A stretch of 64,000 nt of DNA, from contig JADHYV010000003.1 in the NCBI GenBank assembly GCA_027604705.1, positions 186,001-250,000 of the forward strand. Direction: 5' to 3'. Every line of letters begins with the position of its first letter. Positions within the stretch are counted from its first letter, which is position 1. Below are positions 22,309 to 31,339 of this stretch, piece by piece. The translations under genes were made by a program, and so were the position numbers. The notes under the pieces were generated by a model that was not told the DNA's origin, did not search any database, and saw only the letters and a list, made by a program, of their open reading frames with translations. This DNA comes from Allomyces arbusculus (taxonomy: Eukaryota; Blastocladiomycota; Blastocladiomycetes; Blastocladiales; Blastocladiaceae).

Positions 22309-23093
22309 AAGAGGAGGACGGCGCCGTCCCCGTCCCCGCCGCACCTGCCCTCACGTTCGATGCCATGGACGACTCGGACTCGGATTCGGACTCGGACGCG
22401 TCCTACTCGACGGTGCCGGCGCTCGCTGTGACCGCCGTCGACTGCACAAAATTCCCCGCGACCAAATGCGCGCCGACCGACGCGCGGCAAGTGCTCGCCA
22501 CCGCCGTTAACGGCGAAAAGAAGAAGAAGAAGACGCGCCGCGGGACGCGCGGTGGCGCGCAAAAGTCGGGGACAAAAGGCGCCGCCGCCGCCACCGTCGA
22601 GGCAAGCGCCGTGATCAACTTTGCCAAGTGCGCCAAGCTGACGCCGATGATGGCACGGAAAGTGCCCGCCGGCACGCAGCTCGCGTTCAAGCAAATGCAT
22701 TTGAGCGAGGACTGCACCCCCGAGGTCTCCGAGTACCGCATGGCCAAAGTGCTCGACCAACAAGGGGTCGAGTTTACTGTTCAGTGGGCGACGCCGATCA
22801 CGGAGAAGGCGGCCAAGACGAAGTCACGCGGGACGCCGCTTGCCGACGATGCCCAGTGGGTGCTCAACTACGACGAGGAGAATGGCGGCGACGTGCGGCC
22901 ACGCGGGCTCGCCAAGTTTATCTTTGAGGATGGCACGGCGAACAATTCGGGGGACACGGAGACGGTCACGTTTGCCGAAATGGTCGAGCCGGTAATTGTG
23001 TCGTGGGGGTCGCGGCCGGCCACGGCCGCGACGCCGGCCAACCAGCCGGCAACGCCCTCGCCATCGTCCGTCGTCGAAGTGAGAATGAGCTGA
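21102..23093 (+). CDS. Coilin-like protein (Cajal body scaffold)
   Basis: Two exons (21102-21343, 21419-23093) give 638 residues. The N-terminus matches the coilin self-association domain in layout: MRLLVSVHPPDAP, then a ubiquitin-like fold ending NLVPEDAVATVLTNNDKV and VHVTHI. A basic stretch follows (KKRARAPSPD, RSRKRVR), then over 200 very acidic residues and an eleven-serine run. The C-terminus has the coilin Tudor-like domain: GTQLAFKQMHLSEDCTPEVS, EYRMAKVLDQQG, EFTVQWATP. That segment is the best evidence, since coilins share a PEVSDYKEG-type core. Coilin organises snRNP maturation in the nucleus in animals and plants. The start at 21102 fits coilin better than the ATG at 21153. The acidic middle is unusually long and is encoded by GAC/GAG repeats. 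Confidence 0.85.
22275..22304 (+). repeat. (AGC)10 trinucleotide repeat in the coilin-like gene
   Basis: Encodes most of an eleven-serine run. Near it, GAC/GAG repeats (about 21,700-22,050 and 22,187-22,220) encode the acidic stretches. These are likely length-variable between strains. Confidence 0.9.
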
Positions 23094-23267
23094 ATGAGCT
23101 AGTGACGCGCAGGTTTTGGGTCTCCTTTTTTCGGGTCATTGGGTTTTTTTGATTGGTATGGTAGGGTGTGATCGTTGTGACGTCGGTTCATAGGTGTTCA
23201 ATTTTTTTTGTTTTGTCTTAACCCACGACGTTCAAAATTGGGTGGACGACCGGCGCTCATCCTCCAT

Positions 23268-24179
23268 CTATAACTTGTTTTCGGCCTGCGACTCGGCCGA
23301 CGGCACCCACCCGAGCTTCTCCTCCCAGAGCGTGCGGCCAGAGCACGCGCAGACGACTTTGTCGTTCTCAAATGCGCCGGCGCTCCGCGCCAAGATCCCG
23401 CACAGCGTATGCGGGCGCGCCCCCGCATCCTCCTTTTCCCCGCCACGAATCCGCTTCAGGCACATCGCGCGCCCAATCCAATTCCAGACATTGGCGTCGG
23501 CGTGCGCAACATACTCGAGTGTGCCATCCCGCGTCGTTGCCACCTCGCCAATCGGCGCCCAGACATCGTCCACGACATGCTTCCCCTCGTCGCGCAAGTC
23601 GCCCGTTTCGGCGACACTCACGCGGTAGGTACCGGGAGCGACGTTGCGCACGGCCACGTCGACGAGAATTCCCTTGCGATCCGCGGCGATTTGCACGAGT
23701 CGCGCGACGCCGTAGGGGGTGCTCGGGTCGTGCCCGCGGTTCGTGACTTCGAAAATGCTCACGGCCGAGTGCGTGCGGCCCTTGGCGCCGGAACCGCGCA
23801 GGACGGTGGCGAGGCCCGTGTCGCGCAGCGCCGTGAACATGGCCGAGGGGGAGGCTGTGGGGGAGGGCAAGAACAGCGTCAACTTGGAGATCCAAACGGT
23901 TTTGACAAACCAAAATCAAAGAGCGCGCACCTTGCCCGCGCACGACGACGCGCTTATCTGGAATGCTCACGTCCACCGAATCGATGCCTGAATGGATCAT
24001 GTTGAAGCGAGTCAGGCTCGACCGGTTCTGGGAGCTTGCTGCCACCATCCATCACATCGGTAAATTTCGCGCGTACCGGGCACGTTGGCGAGCGCCGCGC
24101 GCACCGAGGCCTCGCACGACGCGCACGTCATATTGACGGCAAACTCAGTCGCGACCGAGGGTGTGGAGCTGGTCGTCAT
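23268..24179 (-). CDS. CCS1: Copper chaperone for superoxide dismutase
   Basis: Delivers copper to Cu/Zn superoxide dismutase and forms its disulfide in the cytosol and mitochondrial intermembrane space. Exons 24179-24077, 23987-23931 and 23854-23268 give 248 residues, the same size as yeast Ccs1. Domain I is a heavy-metal fold with the copper site MTCASC (FAVNMTCASCEASVRAAL). Domain II is SOD-like, but the metal-binding histidines are not kept (GTYRVSVAETGDL), as in yeast Ccs1. Domain III has the transfer motif CAC in VVCACSGRTLWEE. The segment CGILARSAGAFEN is typical of the family. The gene is divergent from the CYTH gene with about 320 bases between starts. Confidence 0.94.
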
Positions 24180-24502
24180 GGTGTTGATTGCGTCGATTGA
24201 TCTGGCTGATTCTGGTCGCACTGGTCTTGGTCCACGTCGCGTCCTGGCCTGGCGGGTTGCAGAAAAACAAGCTTGCCGGCACGGTCTTGTCAACGCGAAC
24301 TGGTTGCAGCGAGTCGTGAGGAGCGAGAGCCTGCCGCGTGCGCAAAGATGGAGGAGACCTGCAGCAGACCAAGCAGCTCCCCGCCCATCGACGACACGGT
24401 CGGTCGCGTGCCTTGCTGACTGAATTCCGAATCTTGCGGCAGAAGCACGGCCGTTGACCCCGCCTCGGCCTCGCACACCAGCAACCATCAGCAACCAACA
24501 CG
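24180..24502. promoter_or_regulatory. Bidirectional promoter, CCS / CYTH genes
   Basis: Only 323 bases separate the two start codons. No TATA box or obvious metal-response element was recognised. Confidence 0.5.
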
Positions 24503-25361
24503 ATGGAGGTCGAGATCAAGTTGCGCCTGCCGACACGCGCCGCGCTGGGCGCGCTCCGCGACAGCTTGGCGCAGGCCGGTCATGACCTGCACGCGCCGCG
24601 CCAGCAGACCAACCGTTTCATCGACACGGTCGACCGTGATCTGTACTTGGCTATCGCATCGCCACGTTCTGTTGGCCGCAGACTCATCATGGACACGATG
24701 CCATAGCGAGCGTCAGCGCACCGTTGTGCGGCTCCGGTCCGCGACCACCGGCCACAACGATGCGCCGTCGTGGATTCTGTGCGTCAAGGGCAACGCCGTT
24801 CTGCGCGACGGCGTGTCGCGAGTCGAGGAAGTACGCGTCCCGCTCATGTTTGAAAGCGCGCTTGGTCACCGTTCAGCTCGTAATCCGGCCAGAACGAGGT
24901 CGCACTCGACGCGACCCTCGCCGAATCGCTCGTCGCAGACCCGACCCCGTTCCCGACCCTCGCCGACCGCGTCACCAACGCGACTGTCGCGACCCTGATC
25001 CGGCGCGTCGTGTCCATGGTCCCCACCGGTTCTAAGTGGATGCTGGCGGGTACATTCACGACGACGCGCACGCCCGTGTCCTGGATCGAGGGGCTCACGC
25101 TCGAGCTCGACGAGTGCTCGGTATGAGCGTCGCGATCTTACGCTCCACATACGCATGGTATGAACTGACGTCGCACTTGTCCACCAGTTCCCCGGCACGG
25201 CCGACGCACTCTACGAGGTCGAGTGCGAAACGGCCGACCCGGACCGGATCAAGCCGCTGCTCGCGGCATGGCTCACCGACCACGGGATTTCGTTTACGGA
25301 GAGCACCGAGAACAAGTACGTCGTGATGCGCAAGGCACAGCGAGCCGCGTCGCCGTTGTGA
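24503..25361 (+). CDS. CYTH-domain (triphosphate tunnel) phosphatase, thiamine-triphosphatase-like
   Basis: Four exons (24503-24642, 24707-24830, 24893-25120, 25188-25361) give 221 residues, the usual length for one CYTH domain. The signature ExExK is at the start (MEVEIKLRL). Inward-facing charged residues follow in order: RTVVRLR, WILCVKGN, VSRVEE, KWMLAGTFTTTR, LTLELDEC, YEVECETAD and ENKYVVMRKAQ. These are the alternating Glu/Arg/Lys residues that line the tunnel and bind metal and triphosphate. Plant and animal relatives hydrolyse tripolyphosphate or thiamine triphosphate; the substrate here cannot be told. For intron 1 the GTACTTGG donor and CCATAG acceptor were chosen because they alone give DTVDRDLERQRTVVRLR. 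Confidence 0.88.
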
Positions 25362-25719
25362 GGGTGGGGAGAGCGCCCGACTGATCGTGGGCAACAATGT
25401 TGTTGGGGCCCTTCTTAATGAATTGCTTGCGACCCCCTGACGAGCTCCTGGCGGGACCACGAGCCCGCAATCGACTGGACAGACAGTCGGGGCAGAGGGG
25501 AGGCGGTGCGCCGCTGTGATGTTGTGTTGCTGGTCTGTGTTCGCCCCAAACGTCGCGGTTCAGGACCATCAACAACTCACCATTCAACACCTCTTTGACC
25601 AACGAGCGCACGTGTCGCACGAATCTCTCTCCCTGGCCGCAACTTGCTGCAATCCACACCGTGCTGTACGAAGTTCAAACGTGAGTGGACCGAGGAACGA
25701 ATTTGAGGCAGCAACCGTC
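25362..25719. other. Intergenic between CYTH and HMG-box genes
   Basis: 358 bases holding the 3' end of the CYTH gene and the promoter of the HMG gene. Nothing distinctive seen. Confidence 0.5.
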
Positions 25720-27505
25720 ATGGCCGCCATGTTCGCTCGTCAAGCTCGGCCGCTTGTTTCGCTCGCCCAAGCTGTGTTGACTAGAGTTACAGGCACGACG
25801 TCGTGCCATCCAGCAGCGAGCGCTGTGCGACAAGTGCCGGCGTTCCGTCATTTTTCGGCCGACTGTGCGTCGTCGTTGATGTCCCTGCCGGAAATGAATC
25901 GACCGCCAACTGATCACCCCGCCATAACTTCATTCAGTTTGGCCCGACGAGCTACCGACGCCCAGCACGCCCAAGCCGACTGATGGCACCGCCACTGCCA
26001 GCACCGGCACCGACGCGCTCTGGCCCGATGACCTGCTGTTGCCCACCGCGAGCGCCACCAGCGGCGGCACCGCCGACCCGCTGTGGCCCGACGACGTCCC
26101 ACTCTCTTCGCCGTCGTCGTCCTTGTCAAGCGATTTCGCCGACCTCCTTCCGACCGCCGAACCCGAACCGCTCATCGAGCCGTCCCGCGGCCCCGTGCGT
26201 CCCCGGATCCCCGTCGACATTCCCCTCTCCGAATCGCGGTCCTACCTATCCAAGGCGCCCAAGATCCCCTCCAATGCGTTCGGTCTCTTCCTGCGCACGC
26301 AAGGGTCGACCAAGCCCAAGGGCCAGGCCCCTGGCGCATGGATGACCGATGTCGCCGCCCGCTGGCGCGCGCTCTCAGACGTCGACCGCGCGCCGTTCCT
26401 TGCGCGCGCCAAGCAACTGCGCGAAGAGTACAAGGCGCAACTACTTGCCTTCCAGGCGCAGGATCCGGTGATTATCGCGGAAATGACGGAGCCGCTGCTG
26501 GGTGCGACCGTCAAGACTAGCCGCGCGCGCAAGACCAACCCGTACGCGCTCTACGTGGCGCACATGGCGAAGACCGCGCCGAAAGCCGAAGACCAGCCGG
26601 CGACCGAATGGATGCAGCAGGTCGCGCGGCAGTGGAAGGCGTTGACCGACTTGGAAAAGGCGCCGTTCCGGGCCGAGGCCGCCGACTTGAACTCGCAGTA
26701 CGCTGAGCAGAAACGGCTCGAGGCTTACGCGACGCCCGAGCGGCACCGCGTCCGTGCGCCGCCGCTGTCGCCGACGCTGATCGAGAAGTTGCCGACGCTC
26801 ACGGCCGATTCGGCGGCGCCGCCGCCACCCAAGCACCCGGCCAATCCGTATGTGCTGTTTATTGCCGAGCACATGAAGTCAAAGCCCGAGGACGTGGTCT
26901 CGAACCACTGGCTCAAGGAGGGCGGGAAGCGGTGGAAGGAAATGACCGACGAGGAGAAGGCGCCGTTTACCGCGATTTTCCGGGAGCGTCGCGCCGTGTT
27001 CTTGAGGGCCAAGGAAGAGTACCACGCCAAGTACTCGCCCGACCAGATCGCGCAGCGCAAATGGATGGAGCGCGCTGGGCGGCGGCATTTTACCGAGGTC
27101 ACGCAGGCCGGGATTGAAATGGCCGCGATTCGGCACGCGGTCTCGACGGGGAAGCGACATGGCTCGCGCCGAGAGGGCGTGCTCAAGGAGAGCGTCGCGC
27201 TGACCGCGGCGTGGAAGGTGATGCAAGGGAACAAGGTCAAGGTCGCAGGGTACAAGAGTGCGTTCTCGTTTTTTATGACGGAAATGCATGCCGGCCAAAA
27301 GCCCTCAGGCAAGCAGCCTATGCACATTATTGCGCGCGAGGCTGCCGAGGCGTGGAAGGACATGAGCATTGAGGAGAAGCAGCCGTATTTGCTCATGGCA
27401 GCTGAGGACCGCAAGCGGTACGACTGGGAGGTGGCCCAGCTGGAAATGCAGACGGAGATCGGGACGGCTGGGAGGAGGGCTGTCGAGGGGGTGGAGGATT
27501 CGTGA
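25720..27505 (+). CDS. Mitochondrial-type protein with four HMG boxes
   Basis: Two exons (25720-25864, 25938-27505) give 570 residues. The N-terminus looks like a mitochondrial presequence: MAAMFARQARPLVSLAQAVL and later VRQVPAFRHFSAD, rich in Arg, Ala and Ser with almost no acids. Four HMG-box-like units follow: about 155-225 (IPSNAFGLFLRTQ), 248-310 (TNPYALYVAHMA, ATEWMQQVARQWKAL), 347-420 (ANPYVLFIAEHMK, LKEGGKRWKEM) and 486-550 (YKSAFSFFMTEM, AREAAEAWKDM). TFAM and Abf2, the known mtDNA-packaging proteins, have two. Between presequence and boxes WPDEL, LWPDDL and LWPDDV repeat. Packaging or regulation of mitochondrial DNA is inferred. The weakest box is the fourth. Confidence 0.85.
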
Positions 27506-27874
27506 TGGGATGTTTGAGTTGCTGTGATGTTTTAGCTTCTGTGTGTGATTGGTGTGATTTGGCTCATTTCTTCCATTTTGTGCAAAAAATACGCTTTGGT
27601 TGTTTCGTCTTTCGCTTGTTTCGGCCTGGTTTTCGATATCTTTCGCCAGCTGTTGCTTGCGACTTTCGACGCTTTCGTCGCACAGGAAAAATAGCGTAAT
27701 ATTTGCTATTTTGTGCACGACCAATGGGGGCAATGACTCCCGACCACGCCGCTGTGGCCCACGAGGCCACGCTGGCGCCATCCCACATAAATTCATGCTG
27801 GATTGGTCACAAGTGGTGCCAAAATCATCAAAAAGGTGGTCACAGGCCATGCCAAAAGTCTCCACACAGCCACC

Positions 27875-27947
27875 CCAAGCCAAGCGGATAGGCTTGGCAG
27901 GCTTGCTTTGCTCCCACCAAGCCAATCATTCCATGGTGGTGGCTTGG
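27875..27947. promoter_or_regulatory. Four alternating CCAAGCC / GGCTTGG heptamers
   Basis: CCAAGCC at 27875 and 27917, and its reverse complement GGCTTGG at 27891 and 27941. They can pair as hairpins or act as two inverted binding sites. They end about 55 bases before the TATA box. Confidence 0.5.
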
Positions 27948-28002
27948 ATCCAGGCCAGGATCATGTGTTTTCTAGCTTCCACATGGCACAATGTGGAGGT
28001 CC

Positions 28003-28009
28003 TATAAAA
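28003..28009 (+). promoter_or_regulatory. TATA box of the HSPA12-type gene
   Basis: TATAAAA lies 91 bases before the start codon. It is the clearest core promoter in the window. Confidence 0.65.
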
Positions 28010-28099
28010 CCAGGTCTCCCAAGGCCTTAAAGAATCTGGTCCGATCCTTGCGCTGCTGCAGCAGAAACTCCTCCGCCCAACCCATCACCAGCACCAATC

Positions 28100-30843
28100 A
28101 TGGTCGAGATCAAGTTTGTTGTGGCCATTGGTAGAGATCAACCACCCCCATGCTCAACCGTCAAGAATGACTCGATCCCGAAAGTAACGCATTTAGTGCG
28201 TCTCACACCTCGTCTCCCACGCCCTTTGATCAGATTTTGGCACTTCGCACTCAGGGTTCGCCTATGTGCACAAAGGTGCACCTGATGATATCACTGCTAT
28301 TTATGACTGGGACTTCGGCCCAACCCCATATGCCAAAACGTTGACGGCCATCCTCTATGATGGCGATTTGAACCCTATCACGTTTGGCTATGCAGCACGG
28401 GCCAAGTTTGCCAGTCTGAAGCGTGAGCAACGTGCCAAGCACCAGTACCTGACGCGCTTCAAGCTCTACCTCGATGAGCAGTTTGAGCGTGAGAACCCAC
28501 CCATCTCGCATGAGGACGGCGCTGTCGTCGTCATTGGCGACTTCCTGCGCTTCATGTACAACAAGGTCTGCAGTGTGCTGCAGGACAAGTTTGCCGAGTT
28601 TCGGCCAGAGAGCGTGCATTGGGCGCTGACGGTGTGTTTTTTTCTTCCGTTTTCGATCGTGCGCGTGCAGGTCAAGAATCGGTCGCTGACGGTTTTGTGC
28701 GCGTTTGAGTAGGTGCCTGCCATGTGGTCGGACCGCGCCAAGCACTACATGCGCAAGGCGGCGAGCTACGCCGGCATCGTGGTGCGTTTTGGCTTCTTCT
28801 CCACCATGCAGATGTGCAGGTTCGCGCACTTGACGCTGCTCGCCGTCTCCATCGTGCTCTCCTTGTCCTCTACATCGCGGACTTCTCGATGCTCTTGCTG
28901 AAGCACCTTGCCCCGTTCCACCTCGTTTAGGACGAGCCCAACTCGACACGCTTGTCGATCATTCTCGAGCCCGAGGCCGCGGCGCTGTTCGTCTCGTCCA
29001 AGGTCTCGGAGGGCCGGCTCAAGCATGACGATGTGTTCATGATCCTCGACGCGGGTATGTCTCGACGCACGCGCCAACTCTCCACCCCTTTTTCCGTCCG
29101 TCGCGACGCGACTCGTCGCTTTTTAATTTTCGCGCTGCGGTATTGCGTGCATCGTGCGCCATTGTGCGCGAGTTGCGCGTGGACTGACTTGGACGATTTC
29201 TCCCCACTGGCCGCGACGCCACGGACTTGGGCTGAGCTGAACTCGACTCGCTCTCTTTGGATGATGACGATCCCGGAAAAACACGCAGCGGCGACTTCAC
29301 TTGACTTGACTCGACTTGTTGCATTTTGTCTTCTTGCTTGCGTTCCTGCTCTCCTTGCTCTCCGCCTGTTTTTTTTTGTTGAATTCAAGATTTATTTGGC
29401 CTTTAGTTTTTGTGCGCAGCACTCGAAGTACTCGCTCACCATGATCGCGCGCACGCTCCCCTATTCCCCTGTTGTCTCGTCTAGGTGGCGGTACCGTCGA
29501 CCTGACGGCCCACCGCGTCAAGGAGGAAAATGGACGCCAGCTTTTTTGTGAGGTCGCGCCGGGCGTTGGTACGTTTTCCTCGATTTTCTCGCGCGCGCAC
29601 ACGCGCGTGCACATTGGGCACTTGACTTGAAACTGATCGTGTCGCCCTTACTCTGTAGGCCGCTCGTGCGGGTCGACGTTTGTCGACGACAATTTTGTCG
29701 CGTTCTTCAAGTCAAAGGTCGGCGCTGACGCTTACGACCGCGCCAACGCGGCGGCGCCCGACAAGGTGCTTGGGATCCTGACCAAGTTCGAGAGCATGAA
29801 GCGCTCGTTCTCGGGCGACGATCACGACGCCGAGTACCAGATCGAGATCCCGAACGCGGTGCAGAAGGAGATGTCGCCCGCTGACGTGAGCAAGCTCGAG
29901 GAGGAGCAGGAGGGGTACGCCGACGACGTCAAGGTCTCGGCCGCCGACATGAAGTCCTTCTTCGATCCGGTCGTCGCCGACATCACGCACCTTGTCGACG
30001 AAATGCTCAAGCGGTGCAAGGATGTGAACGTGCCCGTGACCAAAATCCTGTGCGTCGGCGGGTTCTCGGAAAGCCGGTACCTGATTCGCGCCGTGCGAGC
30101 GCGGTACGAGCCGCAGGACCTCAGCGTCATTTGCCCGGCCGACCCGGGCGCAATCGTCGTCAAGGGCGCCGTGCAGTTTGGGCTCGACCCGAAGTCGATC
30201 GCGTCCCGCCGCATGCGCCGCACCTACGGGCTCGCTGTGCGCGGGTACTGGGACGACTCTTATCCGGAGGCCAAGCGCACGTGGGATCGGTACCAGTCGA
30301 CTTACATGGTCGAGGACAAGTTCGACAAGCTGTACGTCCAGTTCTATTTTCTCGTCGTGCGCGCTCCACTTCGTTTGCTGACCGCCGCGCTCTCCACCCT
30401 TGTTTAGTGTGACCGTCGGGCAAGAAGTGAGCGCCGACTTTGTCGCGCGGCGGCAGTACTACCCGCCGGCCATCTGGGCGCAGTCGATCCGGCTCTCGCT
30501 CTACTGCTCAGACGACCCGGACCCGCGGTTCGTCGACGACCCTGGGTGCGCGCAGCTTGTGGAGATTTCGATCCCACTTGCATTGGATCAATCGGGTAGT
30601 ATTAATGACTACCCGATTTCGATCTCGGTGCATTTCGGCGCCTCGGAAATCAAGATCTCGGCCACCAACCAGAAGACTGGCGAGCGGTTCTCGCACACGG
30701 TCAACTACGATGCGGCACGCGCCGTCGCCGCGGCCGGCGCCGCGGGCGCGGACAACGACCCGGCACCCGAGATTGGCGACAAGCGCACGCGTGACTCGGG
30801 AGGGAACGGCGGCGACGCGGCCAAGCGCGCGCGCATGCAGTAA
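28100..30843 (+). CDS. HSPA12-type Hsp70 family protein
   Basis: Seven exons (28100-28130, 28234-28631, 28713-28781, 28931-29054, 29485-29568, 29659-30331, 30408-30843) give 604 residues. The actin-like ATPase motifs appear after splicing: phosphate 1 VVAIDFGTSHSGFAY, phosphate 2 DAGGGTVDL, adenosine motif CVGGFSESRYLI. The segments TVPAMWSDRAKHYMRKAA and IILEPEAAALF are typical of HSPA12A/B-like proteins, which lack the classic Hsp70 substrate domain. The Lys-rich tail KRTRDSGG to AKRARMQ may be a nuclear signal. The fourth intron is 430 bases, several times the local norm. Third codon positions are much less GC-rich in exons 1-2 than in exons 3-7. The function of this family is poorly known. 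Confidence 0.9.
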
Positions 30844-31339
30844 ACTTCGGCGCGGCGGGATCGCGCGCACCGAGTCGGCGTCGGCGCGATTGTCGAGGCA
30901 AAGAGCACGCGTGAGCGTGAGCGGTCGTTTTGACGGTTTTTTTTTTCGTTTTTCGTCTTTTGGTCGATTTTCGTTTGTTGATCGGGTTCGAAGTCCGTTG
31001 ATTTATGTCGTTTGTGCTTGTCGTTGCGGGTAACCTGTTCATAACCAATTTCTGTTTGGGCATTCTCGATAAAAATTCCCCGTTCTCGTCTTGGAAACTG
31101 TGTCGAGCCCTGGTGAGCAACAAATGGCTGCCACTCGCCGCTGCTCGCCGCGACCATGAGCGCGCTGAAGGACATTTGTACCAAGCGGAAACCCAGCACC
31201 AACCCACCAACCGCCAGCACCTGATGTCCCGAACCATGGAGAATTCCGAACAGGCAAGATCGAACCTAAAACGAGACGATCATGTACCAGCGGGAGTCGT
31301 GTTGGTGCCGACGACCGTAGTCGACATCTGCACGGCCGA
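30844..31339. other. Intergenic between HSPA12-type and GPI1 genes
   Basis: No separate gene recognised. The first exon of GPI1 may start in here; an ATG at about 31238 (MENSEQARSNLKRDDHV) opens a plausible frame. Confidence 0.4.

Larger units (their letters stand above)
27506..28099. promoter_or_regulatory. Promoter region of the HSPA12-type gene
   Basis: Visibly less GC-rich than its surroundings. It contains four alternating heptamers (27875-27947), CCAAT-like boxes near 27922 and the TATA box at 28003. The left part also holds the 3' end of the HMG gene. No coding region seen. Confidence 0.6.

Noticed and set aside
21483-22763. Minus-strand open frame of 426 codons
   Set aside because: Antisense to the coilin-like gene; its Val/Leu-rich part is the reverse reading of GAC/GAG repeats.
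26039-27505. Start of the HMG-box protein at 26039
   Set aside because: The codon is TTG; the frame continues upstream to an acceptor that joins the presequence exon and completes the repeated WPDEL motif.
29055-29484. Possible C/D-box snoRNA in the long HSPA12 intron
   Set aside because: A C-box-like ATGATGA is present but no CTGA D box follows at a suitable distance.
30984-30997. tRNA B-box-like GGTTCGAAGTCC
   Set aside because: No A box, acceptor stem or cloverleaf could be found around it.
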